Source: Promethearchaeota archaeon (GTDB taxonomy: Archaea > Asgardarchaeota > Lokiarchaeia > Sigyniarchaeales > SOKP01). Taken from it: DNA of 7,271 bases. Position 1 is the first letter of the stretch; each line of letters opens with the position of its first letter. A program made the position numbers and the translations under genes. The notes beneath the pieces are model-generated. The model saw only the letters and a program-made list of their open reading frames with translations. It was not told the origin of the DNA and did no database searches. This document shows positions 1 to 6,270 of the stretch, piece after piece. The stretch spans positions 1 through 7,271 of the forward strand of contig JAUWZR010000132.1 in NCBI GenBank assembly GCA_030615235.1, given 5' to 3'.

Positions 1-1164
1 TACCTTATATATTTGGTTAGAGACTATAAGCGAGGTTTTGATTTTATGCTATGTGTTATACTTTTCGTTATTTTTCTAATTTTATACATATCTAACATTA
101 GTACGGGGCATCTGGTAGTATTTTACTCTGCTTTCACTTTACCCTGGATTTACCTGTTATTTGGGGCAATTTCAATTACAATTATAGGAGGAATTCTGAT
201 CATCTATTTAAGATCTCAAATCACATTCGAAAAAGGACGCTTTAATTTAATTTTAATGGGGAAAAAATTTAAAATTTATACGACAATTGAGAAGTATTTT
301 ATTCCCTTCGTTTTCTTAGTAACATTATTCTTAACCGTAGGATTTTTTATTGCTAACCTATTATGGATGAACTTTAATCTAATAGTCATTTTTGTAGGTT
401 TCGAAGTCATAATAGTAGTCATAATTGCAATTTGGGGGCTCATAATATTCCAAAATAAAGCCAAAGGAAAACCACTATTCTTATGGTTACTGTCTTTTGT
501 CTTTATTATTTTTGCAGGTCTACTATCTGATGTGCTTCGAGGTTCATTAAGTTTCATCTCCAGATTGTTTTACCTTGCCTCGCCTATTATCGCAATTGGA
601 TTTCTTTCCTATTTATATAAATTGATAAAAACAGGAAAGATAAAAAAATTACAAGTTAAAATTTTTTTTCTTTTGTTTGTGAGTTTTTCTTCTACAGCTT
701 CATACTTAATGCAATTTTCATACATAGATTTTTATAGTATTAATAACAACGAATTAACCGCAGTGCACTGGTATTTACAAAACTCTGATGATCGAAATTT
801 GTTAGTAATAGAATTTGGGTGGAGCCCCGTCTTTCTTTATTATGATTATCCATACGAAGAAAAAAATAGTTCGCTTCCAATCACGACGACTCAAGACTTT
901 ATCACATTTACTAATACCTTAATTGTTCCTGATAATCATTTCTACGATAATGGGACAAATATTTTAAAGGAAATAAAAGAACACAGAAATTTGGATGTAT
1001 ACATCCTTTTAACTAAATATTATTTAACAACAAGTCAAATGGAATTTTTTGGAGAACTTACTGAAGAACAATACGAAAGTTATTATACCTTAGATTACTT
1101 AAACAGGATTTTTTCTGTTAAAAAAGAAAATGGCGAAAGTCTTCCATATTATTGGGTTATTTAA
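1..1164 (+). CDS. Polytopic membrane protein, GT-C glycosyltransferase-like, C-terminal part (5' end outside window)
   Basis: The frame is open to the left edge; a TTG at 13 could serve as a start but the protein more likely begins upstream. Numbering from that TTG (383 residues), about seven to eight hydrophobic segments are visible, near residues 11-29, 34-66 (probably two), 97-119, 121-146, 154-175, 186-206 and 216-236. A roughly 145-residue hydrophilic C-terminal domain follows. The segment near 183-200 (SRLFYLASPIIAIGF) resembles the Arg-x-x-Tyr/Pro last membrane helices of archaeal GT-C (PMT/GT39-like) enzymes. These proteins usually end in an extracytoplasmic domain opening with an E..A..W motif, as ELTAVHWYL does here at 247-255. 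GT-C enzymes move sugars from polyprenyl-phosphate donors on the outer membrane face. The catalytic acidic loop lies in the N-terminal part and is not in the window, so enzyme class and donor are inference. It could also be an uncharacterised membrane protein of similar shape. The gene converges on and overlaps the next gene by 8 bp. Confidence 0.6.
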   Translation, partial: YLIYLVRDYKRGFDFMLCVILFVIFLILYISNISTGHLVVFYSAFTLPWIYLLFGAISITIIGGILIIYLRSQITFEKGRFNLILMGKKFKIYTTIEKYFIPFVFLVTLFLTVGFFIANLLWMNFNLIVIFVGFEVIIVVIIAIWGLIIFQNKAKGKPLFLWLLSFVFIIFAGLLSDVLRGSLSFISRLFYLASPIIAIGFLSYLYKLIKTGKIKKLQVKIFFLLFVSFSSTASYLMQFSYIDFYSINNNELTAVHWYLQNSDDRNLLVIEFGWSPVFLYYDYPYEEKNSSLPITTTQDFITFTNTLIVPDNHFYDNGTNILKEIKEHRNLDVYILLTKYYLTTSQMEFFGELTEEQYESYYTLDYLNRIFSVKKENGESLPYYWVI

Positions 1165-1945
1165 GAATGTCGTATTTTCCAGGAAAAGCACCTTCGAATT
1201 TATCTTGTAATACGAGATTTTTATTTCCTTCAATTTTAAAAAACTTTGGTAATTTTCCTACTTGTCCAACTTTATTCTCTCGAGAAATAAACGCACCATA
1301 AACTCCTTCAATATCTTCAGCTGCATCTAACGCATTTTTTATGGATTTCTCAATATCAATCCCTTTAACTAAATTTGCTACTCTCGTAGCTGCAGCATCT
1401 GCTAAAGATGCATCCTTGGCAAATATGGTGACTGCATCTGCTTGCCCTAAACTGATAGCATGCCCTATAGTTGCAGAACTAGTTCCAATTCCGAGAGGAC
1501 AGTTCCTTTTTTCAATCAAAAAACCAATATTTAAGTTTAACTGGTTATACCCGGCAAATAAAGCAATTTTCATTTCCTTTTCAGAGTCAACTGCAATTTC
1601 TCCTCCATTTTCAACTAACGCAATCTTAACAGGTAAATAATCGGGATGATCCTCCATTTTCATCTTATTTAACATTATATCAGCAAACGCACCTGCTACA
1701 GCAGCCATAGGTCCGACATCACATAATTCTGAAGCTATACTCATTAAATTGATAATTTCAAACTCAGTAGTAATCTTTATTGGTGAAAAGGATGTGAGAA
1801 ATTTATTATTTTTTTTCAGATATTTTTCTAGAATTTTACGATTATCTACAAGACTTTTTCTTGCTTCTCTTATAGCAATTTGTGATTCAGAGATTATAGT
1901 GACATCTGATTCTTTTTCTAAAAAATGATGTTTATAAATTTTCAT
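1157..1945 (-). CDS. UPF0280 / COG2122 family protein (ApbE-like fold), probable sulfide assimilation factor
   Basis: 262 residues, the usual length for UPF0280. Family landmarks are in order: GPMAAVAGAFAD at 78-89, VENGGEI at 111-117, the Gly/Ser-rich GIGTSSATIGHAISLG at 152-167 followed by QADAVTIFA, then DASLADAAATRVANLV at 178-193. These match the conserved core shared with ApbE-type flavin transferases, but I do not see evidence that this branch transfers FMN. In Methanosarcina the COG2122 protein MA1715 has been linked to efficient sulfide assimilation and homocysteine formation together with COG1900 proteins. That role is family knowledge and is transferred here by inference. The protein has no membrane segment and should be cytoplasmic. 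The ATG at 1945 opens a typical N-terminus (MKIYKHHF) with no clear Shine-Dalgarno, so the transcript may have a short or absent leader. It is divergent from the roadblock gene and overlaps the upstream membrane gene tail to tail. Confidence 0.88.
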   Translation of the reverse strand: MKIYKHHFLEKESDVTIISESQIAIREARKSLVDNRKILEKYLKKNNKFLTSFSPIKITTEFEIINLMSIASELCDVGPMAAVAGAFADIMLNKMKMEDHPDYLPVKIALVENGGEIAVDSEKEMKIALFAGYNQLNLNIGFLIEKRNCPLGIGTSSATIGHAISLGQADAVTIFAKDASLADAAATRVANLVKGIDIEKSIKNALDAAEDIEGVYGAFISRENKVGQVGKLPKFFKIEGNKNLVLQDKFEGAFPGKYDILK

Positions 1946-2056
1946 TATTATGATACTTTATATCCGTTATCAAATCTTAAATCTTGAGATATTGATTTAA
2001 TTAAATATAAATAAATTCGACTTTATTAATTATTCAGAAATTTTAAAAATCGAATT
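1946..2056. promoter_or_regulatory. Divergent promoter region between COG2122 and roadblock genes
   Basis: This 111-bp AT-rich gap must hold promoters for both flanking genes. An A/T block at 2003-2015 (aaatataaataaa) reads as a TATA-like element toward the right. Its usual +25 start would lie near 2033, giving a leader of about 24 nt before ATG 2057. The same block read leftward (TTATATTTAA) would put a start near 1980 and a leader of about 35 nt. A second leftward box, GATATAAAG (1956-1964), is too close to ATG 1945 unless a later start is used. A 7-bp inverted pair (aattcga 2014-2020, tcgaatt 2050-2056) spans the right-hand start; it may be chance. Neither gene has a clear ribosome binding site here. 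Confidence 0.45.
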
Positions 2057-2548
2057 ATGAAACTAATTAACTACGACGAAATCATCTCACAGTTGAAAAC
2101 AGAGCTTAATTCTGAATGTGCAATAGCAAATATTTATGGAATTGTCTTAGCCTCAAATATAAAAGAATTTTCAAAAGGGAAAGTTATTCCTCATAAAATT
2201 CTCTCACTTATCTCTAATTCTAAAGGAATAGCGGATGAATTGAACCTTAATAAGATAAACTCCTTTGCATTGGAAGCTCAAGAGTATAATTATTTGTTTA
2301 CTTTTAGTGAAGAATTAATTTTAATCTCCAAGTTAGGCTTAAGTATGAATTTAGCTAAGTATATGCCCTCAATATCCGTGTTCTTGAAGAAATTAAACGA
2401 GAAGTATAAGGAACAAGAAATTACTGAGTTTTCACTATTTGATTTTTCAAAAGAAATTCAGAAAATTGAAGATACCTTCCAAGAAAAGAAGAGCGGCGGT
2501 AAGAAATATTCAATTATCAAAGATTTGGTAAAATACATAGCAGAGTAA
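2057..2548 (+). CDS. Roadblock/LC7-like protein, probable small-GTPase partner
   Basis: 163 residues with no signal peptide or membrane span. Residues 1-115 follow the roadblock/LC7 pattern. An N-terminal helix is followed by strand CAIANIYGIVLAS (21-33, the place where family members read 'G-x-V-L-A-S'). Next come a helix around PHKILSLISNSKGIADEL (45-62), strands NSFALEA and NYLFTFSEELILISKLG (68-74 and 78-94), and a last helix (99-117). Residues 118-163 are a charged, Lys-rich tail of probable helix that the family does not require. Roadblock proteins dimerise and bind Ras-like GTPases, as activators (MglB) or scaffolds (LAMTOR). The next gene, 46 nt on in the same direction, encodes a GTPase, so a regulator/GTPase pair is likely. 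The assignment is from fold pattern, not strong sequence identity; a longin-like or otherwise related alpha/beta domain is the main alternative. Confidence 0.6.
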   Translation: MKLINYDEIISQLKTELNSECAIANIYGIVLASNIKEFSKGKVIPHKILSLISNSKGIADELNLNKINSFALEAQEYNYLFTFSEELILISKLGLSMNLAKYMPSISVFLKKLNEKYKEQEITEFSLFDFSKEIQKIEDTFQEKKSGGKKYSIIKDLVKYIAE

Positions 2549-2582
2549 TGAAATAAGATTTTAAAAGAAGATAATGCATTGT

Positions 2583-2588
2583 AGGTGA
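2583..2588 (+). promoter_or_regulatory. Ribosome binding site AGGTGA that places the start of the GTPase fusion at 2595
   Basis: AGGTGA matches the archaeal anti-Shine-Dalgarno complement and is the strongest such site seen on the plus strand of this window. The codon six nucleotides after it is ATA at 2595-2597, in frame with the GTPase fusion. The next ATG (2700) is 111 nt away and has no such site. The same bases contain TGA (2586-2588), which closes the frame upstream, so translation cannot begin further left. Confidence 0.65.
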
Positions 2589-2594
2589 GAAACT

Positions 2595-4625
2595 ATACTA
2601 AGACAAGTTTATATTTATAGAAGCGGTAAGTTACTCTATTATCGCCATTTTGGAAAAGCACTTAAAAAAGAAGCTTTTGATTCATTAGTAAGTGATTTAA
2701 TGCAAGACGCTTTCGGTAAAGGCGGTAAGAATGTAGAATATCACGATTATTATAAATATAGAATATCGTACATTACAGAAAAAAATTTAGAGTTAATGTT
2801 TTTATTTGTTACTGGCTTAACAGATAATTTCGAGAATATCAAAAAAGAACTAATAAAATGTAAGAAAGAATTTTTAAATTTTTTTGAAGATATACTCCAA
2901 CACAAGTTTGACGCTAAAACCTTCGAGATTTTTGACCCTACAATCGATTCAATTCATAGGAATTTAAGACCAAAAATATCATTAGTAGGATTTTCTGGCG
3001 TAGGGAAAACTACAATAACTCGTTTAATCAAGGCTGAAGAAATCCCTATGGAACACATTCCAACTATAACAGGAGACATCGCTACAATCAAAATCGGAAA
3101 GCTACACTTTCATTTATGGGATTTTGCCGGACAAGAACAGTTCAGCTATTTGTGGAATAATTTCATTAAAGGAAGCGATGCTGTTTTATTGATAACAGAT
3201 TCTACATTAGAAAATATAGAAAAAAGTAAATTCTTCCTAGAGCTCATAAAAGAGCAAGCCCCTCAAGCACATACATCTGTAATTGGTAATAAACAAGATT
3301 TAGACGATGCTTTGAAACCAGAACAAATAGAGAAGATATTAGGATTAAAAACATATTCTATGATTGCAAAGGATCCAGGAAATCGAGATAAAATGATAAC
3401 TATCATTGCTGATATACTTGAAATGAGCGCAGAAGTTTCACCTCTATTGAAGCCATTGTTAGAGCGAGATAATTATACAGAAGAAGCTGAAAAAGCTTTA
3501 GAAAATGCAAGATTTGAGGATGCTGCAATGTACTTTGAGAAAATTAGCGATTTATGCCTTGAATTAGGAGATGATTCTCTTGGAAAGGAATTTTATGAAA
3601 AATCACAAAAAATTAAAGCCATGCTTCAAGCAGCTAGTACACCTCAAACAGAACCAGTTCAAGCACCACCTAAACTTAATGAAGCACCTCCTAAACCCAA
3701 AGTAGCACCTCCTAAACCGAAAGAACAACTACCTAAAACCAAAGAAGAACAACCTAAACCTAAAAAAATTACAATACCTGATAGTCCTAAAGTTGAAGGT
3801 TTAGTGAAACCAAAAATACCTGCTGCTACTACACCACTTAGTCCTAGAAAAGTAGAAGTAGCTGGAAAAGAATCTGAATTAGTAGAAACTGTAAAACCGA
3901 CAGAACAAAAAAAAGAAGTAATCCAAAAACAAAAAGAATCTGAGATGCTTGTTCAGCCAAAAATCAAAAAAACGGCTGTAGGTTTGAATTTAGACCCCGC
4001 AGATTTTATGGTGAAACAAAGACCAAAAACTGTAACGGTAGTACCTAAAGATGCTAAAAATAAACTGAAGACATCACCATTCGCCCACGTTTCTAATCCT
4101 ACAGCATCAAAAAAACCCGTACTAATTTCACCAATAAAGTTAGTAAGTAAAAAAATACCTTCGGGATTCGTACCACCTGTGAAGAAAGCCACACCTAAAA
4201 TTCAGAACATGCCTAAAGTTCCAACAGCAAAGATGTCACAGATACCAAAACAACCCACTGCACCTCCTAAACCTGTGAGCCCAACTACTATAGTAAAACC
4301 CACACCAAAAGTAGCACATCCTAAAACTCCTAAAGAATCTAGCGTAAAGACTCAACCTGATGTCGTGCAAAATAAGACTACAACTGGAATACCTGCAAAA
4401 ACGATAGTTACCGATACAGAGCAAAAAAAAGATTTAGAAAATACTTTAATGGATCTAAAAATAAAGAAAGCAAATGTTACCAAAATGTCGTTGGATTTTG
4501 ACATGAAGGAACTTACAGGGGAAATCACTGGAGAAGAACTTAATGAAAAGAAGAATAAGTTATCTACAATTGAAAATAATATTAATGTACAAATTAAAGA
4601 AATCGAGAAATTACTGGGAAGATAA
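2595..4625 (+). CDS. Longin-like / Arf-like GTPase / TPR-like / Pro-Lys-rich / coiled-coil fusion protein
   Basis: 676 residues if started at AUA 2595 (641 from ATG 2700). Positions below use the longer form. Residues 1-110 form a longin/roadblock-type alpha/beta domain: LRQVYIYRSGKLLYYRHFG is its first hairpin, which the ATG-2700 start would remove. Residues 125-280 are a GTPase: P-loop GFSGVGKT (132-139), switch I IPTITGD (155-161), switch II WDFAGQE (175-181) keeping the catalytic Gln, NKQDL (232-236), and a degenerate G5 near YSMIAKD. IPTI, the LW after switch II and NKQDL point to the Arf/Sar side of the family; there is no N-terminal amphipathic helix of the Arf type. Residues 293-345 look like one or two TPR-like helical pairs. 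About 260 residues of Ala/Pro/Lys-rich, probably disordered chain follow (346-605), then a charged coiled coil (607-676) containing MKELTGEITGEELNEKK. It is probably co-transcribed with the roadblock gene. The role is unknown; a cytoplasmic switch that tethers partners through its long arm is inference. Confidence 0.85.
   Translation: MLRQVYIYRSGKLLYYRHFGKALKKEAFDSLVSDLMQDAFGKGGKNVEYHDYYKYRISYITEKNLELMFLFVTGLTDNFENIKKELIKCKKEFLNFFEDILQHKFDAKTFEIFDPTIDSIHRNLRPKISLVGFSGVGKTTITRLIKAEEIPMEHIPTITGDIATIKIGKLHFHLWDFAGQEQFSYLWNNFIKGSDAVLLITDSTLENIEKSKFFLELIKEQAPQAHTSVIGNKQDLDDALKPEQIEKILGLKTYSMIAKDPGNRDKMITIIADILEMSAEVSPLLKPLLERDNYTEEAEKALENARFEDAAMYFEKISDLCLELGDDSLGKEFYEKSQKIKAMLQAASTPQTEPVQAPPKLNEAPPKPKVAPPKPKEQLPKTKEEQPKPKKITIPDSPKVEGLVKPKIPAATTPLSPRKVEVAGKESELVETVKPTEQKKEVIQKQKESEMLVQPKIKKTAVGLNLDPADFMVKQRPKTVTVVPKDAKNKLKTSPFAHVSNPTASKKPVLISPIKLVSKKIPSGFVPPVKKATPKIQNMPKVPTAKMSQIPKQPTAPPKPVSPTTIVKPTPKVAHPKTPKESSVKTQPDVVQNKTTTGIPAKTIVTDTEQKKDLENTLMDLKIKKANVTKMSLDFDMKELTGEITGEELNEKKNKLSTIENNINVQIKEIEKLLGR
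3663..3767 (+). repeat. Five in-frame 21-bp tandem repeats encoding APPKPKx-type heptapeptides
   Basis: Five consecutive 21-bp units begin at 3663, 3684, 3705, 3726 and 3747. Each encodes a heptapeptide of the form (A/Q/E)-x-P-K-x-x-x; units two and three (APPKPKV, APPKPKE) are nearly identical in DNA and units four and five have drifted. The array opens the Pro/Lys-rich arm of the GTPase fusion and creates repeated PPKPK ligand-like motifs. A stray copy (APPKP) lies further on near 4260. The array probably grew by slippage or unequal exchange and can be expected to vary in copy number between related genomes. Confidence 0.9.
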
Positions 4626-4641
4626 TCCTACTTGAAATCTC

Positions 4642-4737
4642 TTATTTTTTTAACTTATTTTAATGTTTTTTTAAATTCTAATAAAAATCCTTAAGATAAA
4701 GAACCTTTTTTCCAACATAATAATAAGATTTTTTTTC
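4642..4737 (+). terminator. Multiple oligo-T tracts downstream of the GTPase fusion
   Basis: Four T-runs follow the stop codon at 4625: T7 at 4645-4651, T7 at 4666-4672, T6 at 4706-4711 and T8 at 4729-4736. No G+C-rich hairpin precedes them. Archaeal RNA polymerase terminates on such U-tracts without a stem, so this is a plausible stepped terminator of the roadblock/GTPase operon. Confidence 0.6.
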
Positions 4738-4748
4738 TTTTTATACTT
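4738..4748 (+). promoter_or_regulatory. TATA-like box for aspartate kinase
   Basis: The sequence tttttatactt ends the T-rich stretch about 50 nt before ATG 4796. A start about 25 nt downstream would lie near 4768, giving a leader of about 28 nt. A GAGGT at 4753-4757 is too far from the start codon to act as its ribosome binding site and precedes a stop in the same frame. The promoter call rests on position and composition only. Confidence 0.4.
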
Positions 4749-4795
4749 AAAAGAGGTAATATTCTTCAAATATTAATATTGCATCAGCGTATATT

Positions 4796-6235
4796 ATGAC
4801 AATTGTTATTATGAAATTTGGTGGAAGCTGTTTAATTGATAAGAATGCTTTCAAGAAAATTCTCGAAATACTAGAAATTTATAAGGATGATAAAAAAATA
4901 ATTGTGGCTTCAGCATTTAATGGAATAACGGATTTATTATTGAATACGGCTCAAAATGTAAAAAATTCTAAAATTTTTGATGATAATATTACTATCTTGG
5001 AGAATAAACATATTAATACTATTGAACAAATATTTGACGAAGATACTGAGCATTACACTAAAGCAAAAGTTTGGGTTGACAAAAAACTTAGTGAATTGGA
5101 AGACGCTTTAGAGGATATTAAAGAGTTCGGATTAGAACCGTATTACAAAGATTATGTCTTAAGCTTCGGCGAGGTTTTGTCCACATACATCTTGAACCAA
5201 TATATCTTAAGTAAAGGGCTAGAATCAGTTTACATTCCTGCAAATAAAGTAATTATAACAAACGATGAGTTTAACAACGCTTATCCTTTCTATGAATTTA
5301 CTAATGTACGTGTAAAAAAATTAATAATCCCTTTACTAGAGAACACTAAAAAAGATATAATAATCTCTATTACTGGTTTCATAGGGAGAAATAAAATTGG
5401 ATACACAACCACTTTAGGGAGAGGGGGCTCAGATTATACCGCAACTATTCTTGCACATTCGATATTTGAAGTTGCGAATGATAAGAACATAAAAGTAATT
5501 TTATGGAAAGATGTAGATGGTTTGTTAGCTATTAATCCAAAATACATTTCAAAATCAACGCTCATAAAAAATCTAGACTACAAAGAAGCAAAACATATTG
5601 CAAATTTTGGCGCAAAAATACTCCATCCGAAATGTCTTGAAGCAATTGAAAATAAAAATATTCCACTTGAACTAAGAAACTTCAACAAACCTCTTGAGAA
5701 ATCTGAATTTACTAAAATATCTGCAATGACTAATAAAAATGAAATCAAAGGAATTTCTACTGTTGAAGACGCTGTAATAATTACGGTATCCTCAGGGAGT
5801 TTAGTAGATGTACCAGGCGTTTTAGCTAAAATATTTAAAGTCATGAGCAAAAATAAAATAAGCGTCTCTTTAGTTGCTCAAAGTGCTTCGGAAATTAGTA
5901 CCTCATTCATCGTAAAAGAAACAGATTCCCTCAGAGCGTTAAAAGCGTTAGAGAGCTCTGGTTATTTTACAGATTTTTTTGAAATTAAATCTGAAGAAGT
6001 CGCAATTATAAATGTTACAGGTTTTAAGATCTTAGAAAATTTGACAAAAGTAATGATATTTCAAGCTTTAGAAAAGAAAAAGATACGCGTAAAAGCTATA
6101 ACTCAAAGTACTGAGGAATTGAACATCTCACTAGTCATAAAGAGAGAAAATATCGAAGACGCCATCAAAATTATTCACGATGATTTATGTGAGAATTTTG
6201 AAGAAGAAGAAAACAAATTACGTGACAAAATGTAA
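4796..6235 (+). CDS. lysC: Aspartate kinase with C-terminal tandem ACT domains
   Basis: 479 residues. It phosphorylates L-aspartate with ATP, the first step toward lysine, threonine and methionine. The kinase domain spans about 1-300. Visible landmarks are KFGGSC (7-12), VASAFNGITDLLL (37-49), SFGEVLS (123-129), TTTLGRGGSDYTATILA (204-220, nucleotide and aspartate site), LWKDVDGLLAINPK (236-249) and FGAKILHPKCLEAI (271-284). Two ACT domains follow, at about 325-395 (SLVDVPGVLAKIF, then NKISVSLVAQS) and 402-468. The first has the usual ligand-site pattern, so feedback control by a pathway amino acid, commonly lysine or threonine, is expected; which one cannot be read here. Most family members have Asp-Pro where this protein has Asn-Pro (INP, 246-248). 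No homoserine dehydrogenase domain is fused. ATG 4796 fits because homology begins at IVIMKFGG; the ATG at 4811 would be too short. The gene stands alone and converges on the Rab-like gene with a 35-bp gap. Confidence 0.95.
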   Translation: MTIVIMKFGGSCLIDKNAFKKILEILEIYKDDKKIIVASAFNGITDLLLNTAQNVKNSKIFDDNITILENKHINTIEQIFDEDTEHYTKAKVWVDKKLSELEDALEDIKEFGLEPYYKDYVLSFGEVLSTYILNQYILSKGLESVYIPANKVIITNDEFNNAYPFYEFTNVRVKKLIIPLLENTKKDIIISITGFIGRNKIGYTTTLGRGGSDYTATILAHSIFEVANDKNIKVILWKDVDGLLAINPKYISKSTLIKNLDYKEAKHIANFGAKILHPKCLEAIENKNIPLELRNFNKPLEKSEFTKISAMTNKNEIKGISTVEDAVIITVSSGSLVDVPGVLAKIFKVMSKNKISVSLVAQSASEISTSFIVKETDSLRALKALESSGYFTDFFEIKSEEVAIINVTGFKILENLTKVMIFQALEKKKIRVKAITQSTEELNISLVIKRENIEDAIKIIHDDLCENFEEEENKLRDKM

Positions 6236-6270
6236 TAAAAGTTATATTTTAAAGTTATTGGAAGAATTAA

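Noticed and set aside
276..557. Minus-strand ORF of 93 codons inside the membrane protein gene
   Set aside because: It is a shadow of hydrophobic codons on the coding strand with no plausible start context or homology pattern.
1341..1640. Plus-strand ORF of 99 codons inside the COG2122 gene
   Set aside because: It is antisense to a well-conserved protein, has no recognisable domain, and its composition mirrors the opposite strand.
2574..2594. ATG at 2574 in the same frame as the GTPase fusion, followed by TGA at 2586, as a possible read-through or selenocysteine start
   Set aside because: Only four codons precede the TGA, no SECIS-like structure is evident, and the TGA is part of a well-spaced AGGTGA ribosome binding site, which explains it better.
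3663..3767. CRISPR-like array suggested by regular 21-bp spacing
   Set aside because: The units are contiguous without unique spacers, stay in frame and encode a heptapeptide repeat within a clear protein.
3953..4424. Two minus-strand ORFs opposite the Pro/Lys-rich arm, one Cys- and aromatic-rich
   Set aside because: Their odd composition is the reverse complement of Pro/Lys/Thr codons; there is no ribosome binding site and no recognisable fold.
4626..4795. Small RNA or tRNA in the spacer before aspartate kinase
   Set aside because: It is dominated by oligo-T tracts with no stable stem or tRNA T-arm motif; terminator plus promoter explains the stretch.
5578..5850. Minus-strand ORF of 90 codons inside aspartate kinase
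   Set aside because: It lies opposite the conserved catalytic and ACT regions and has no family resemblance of its own.
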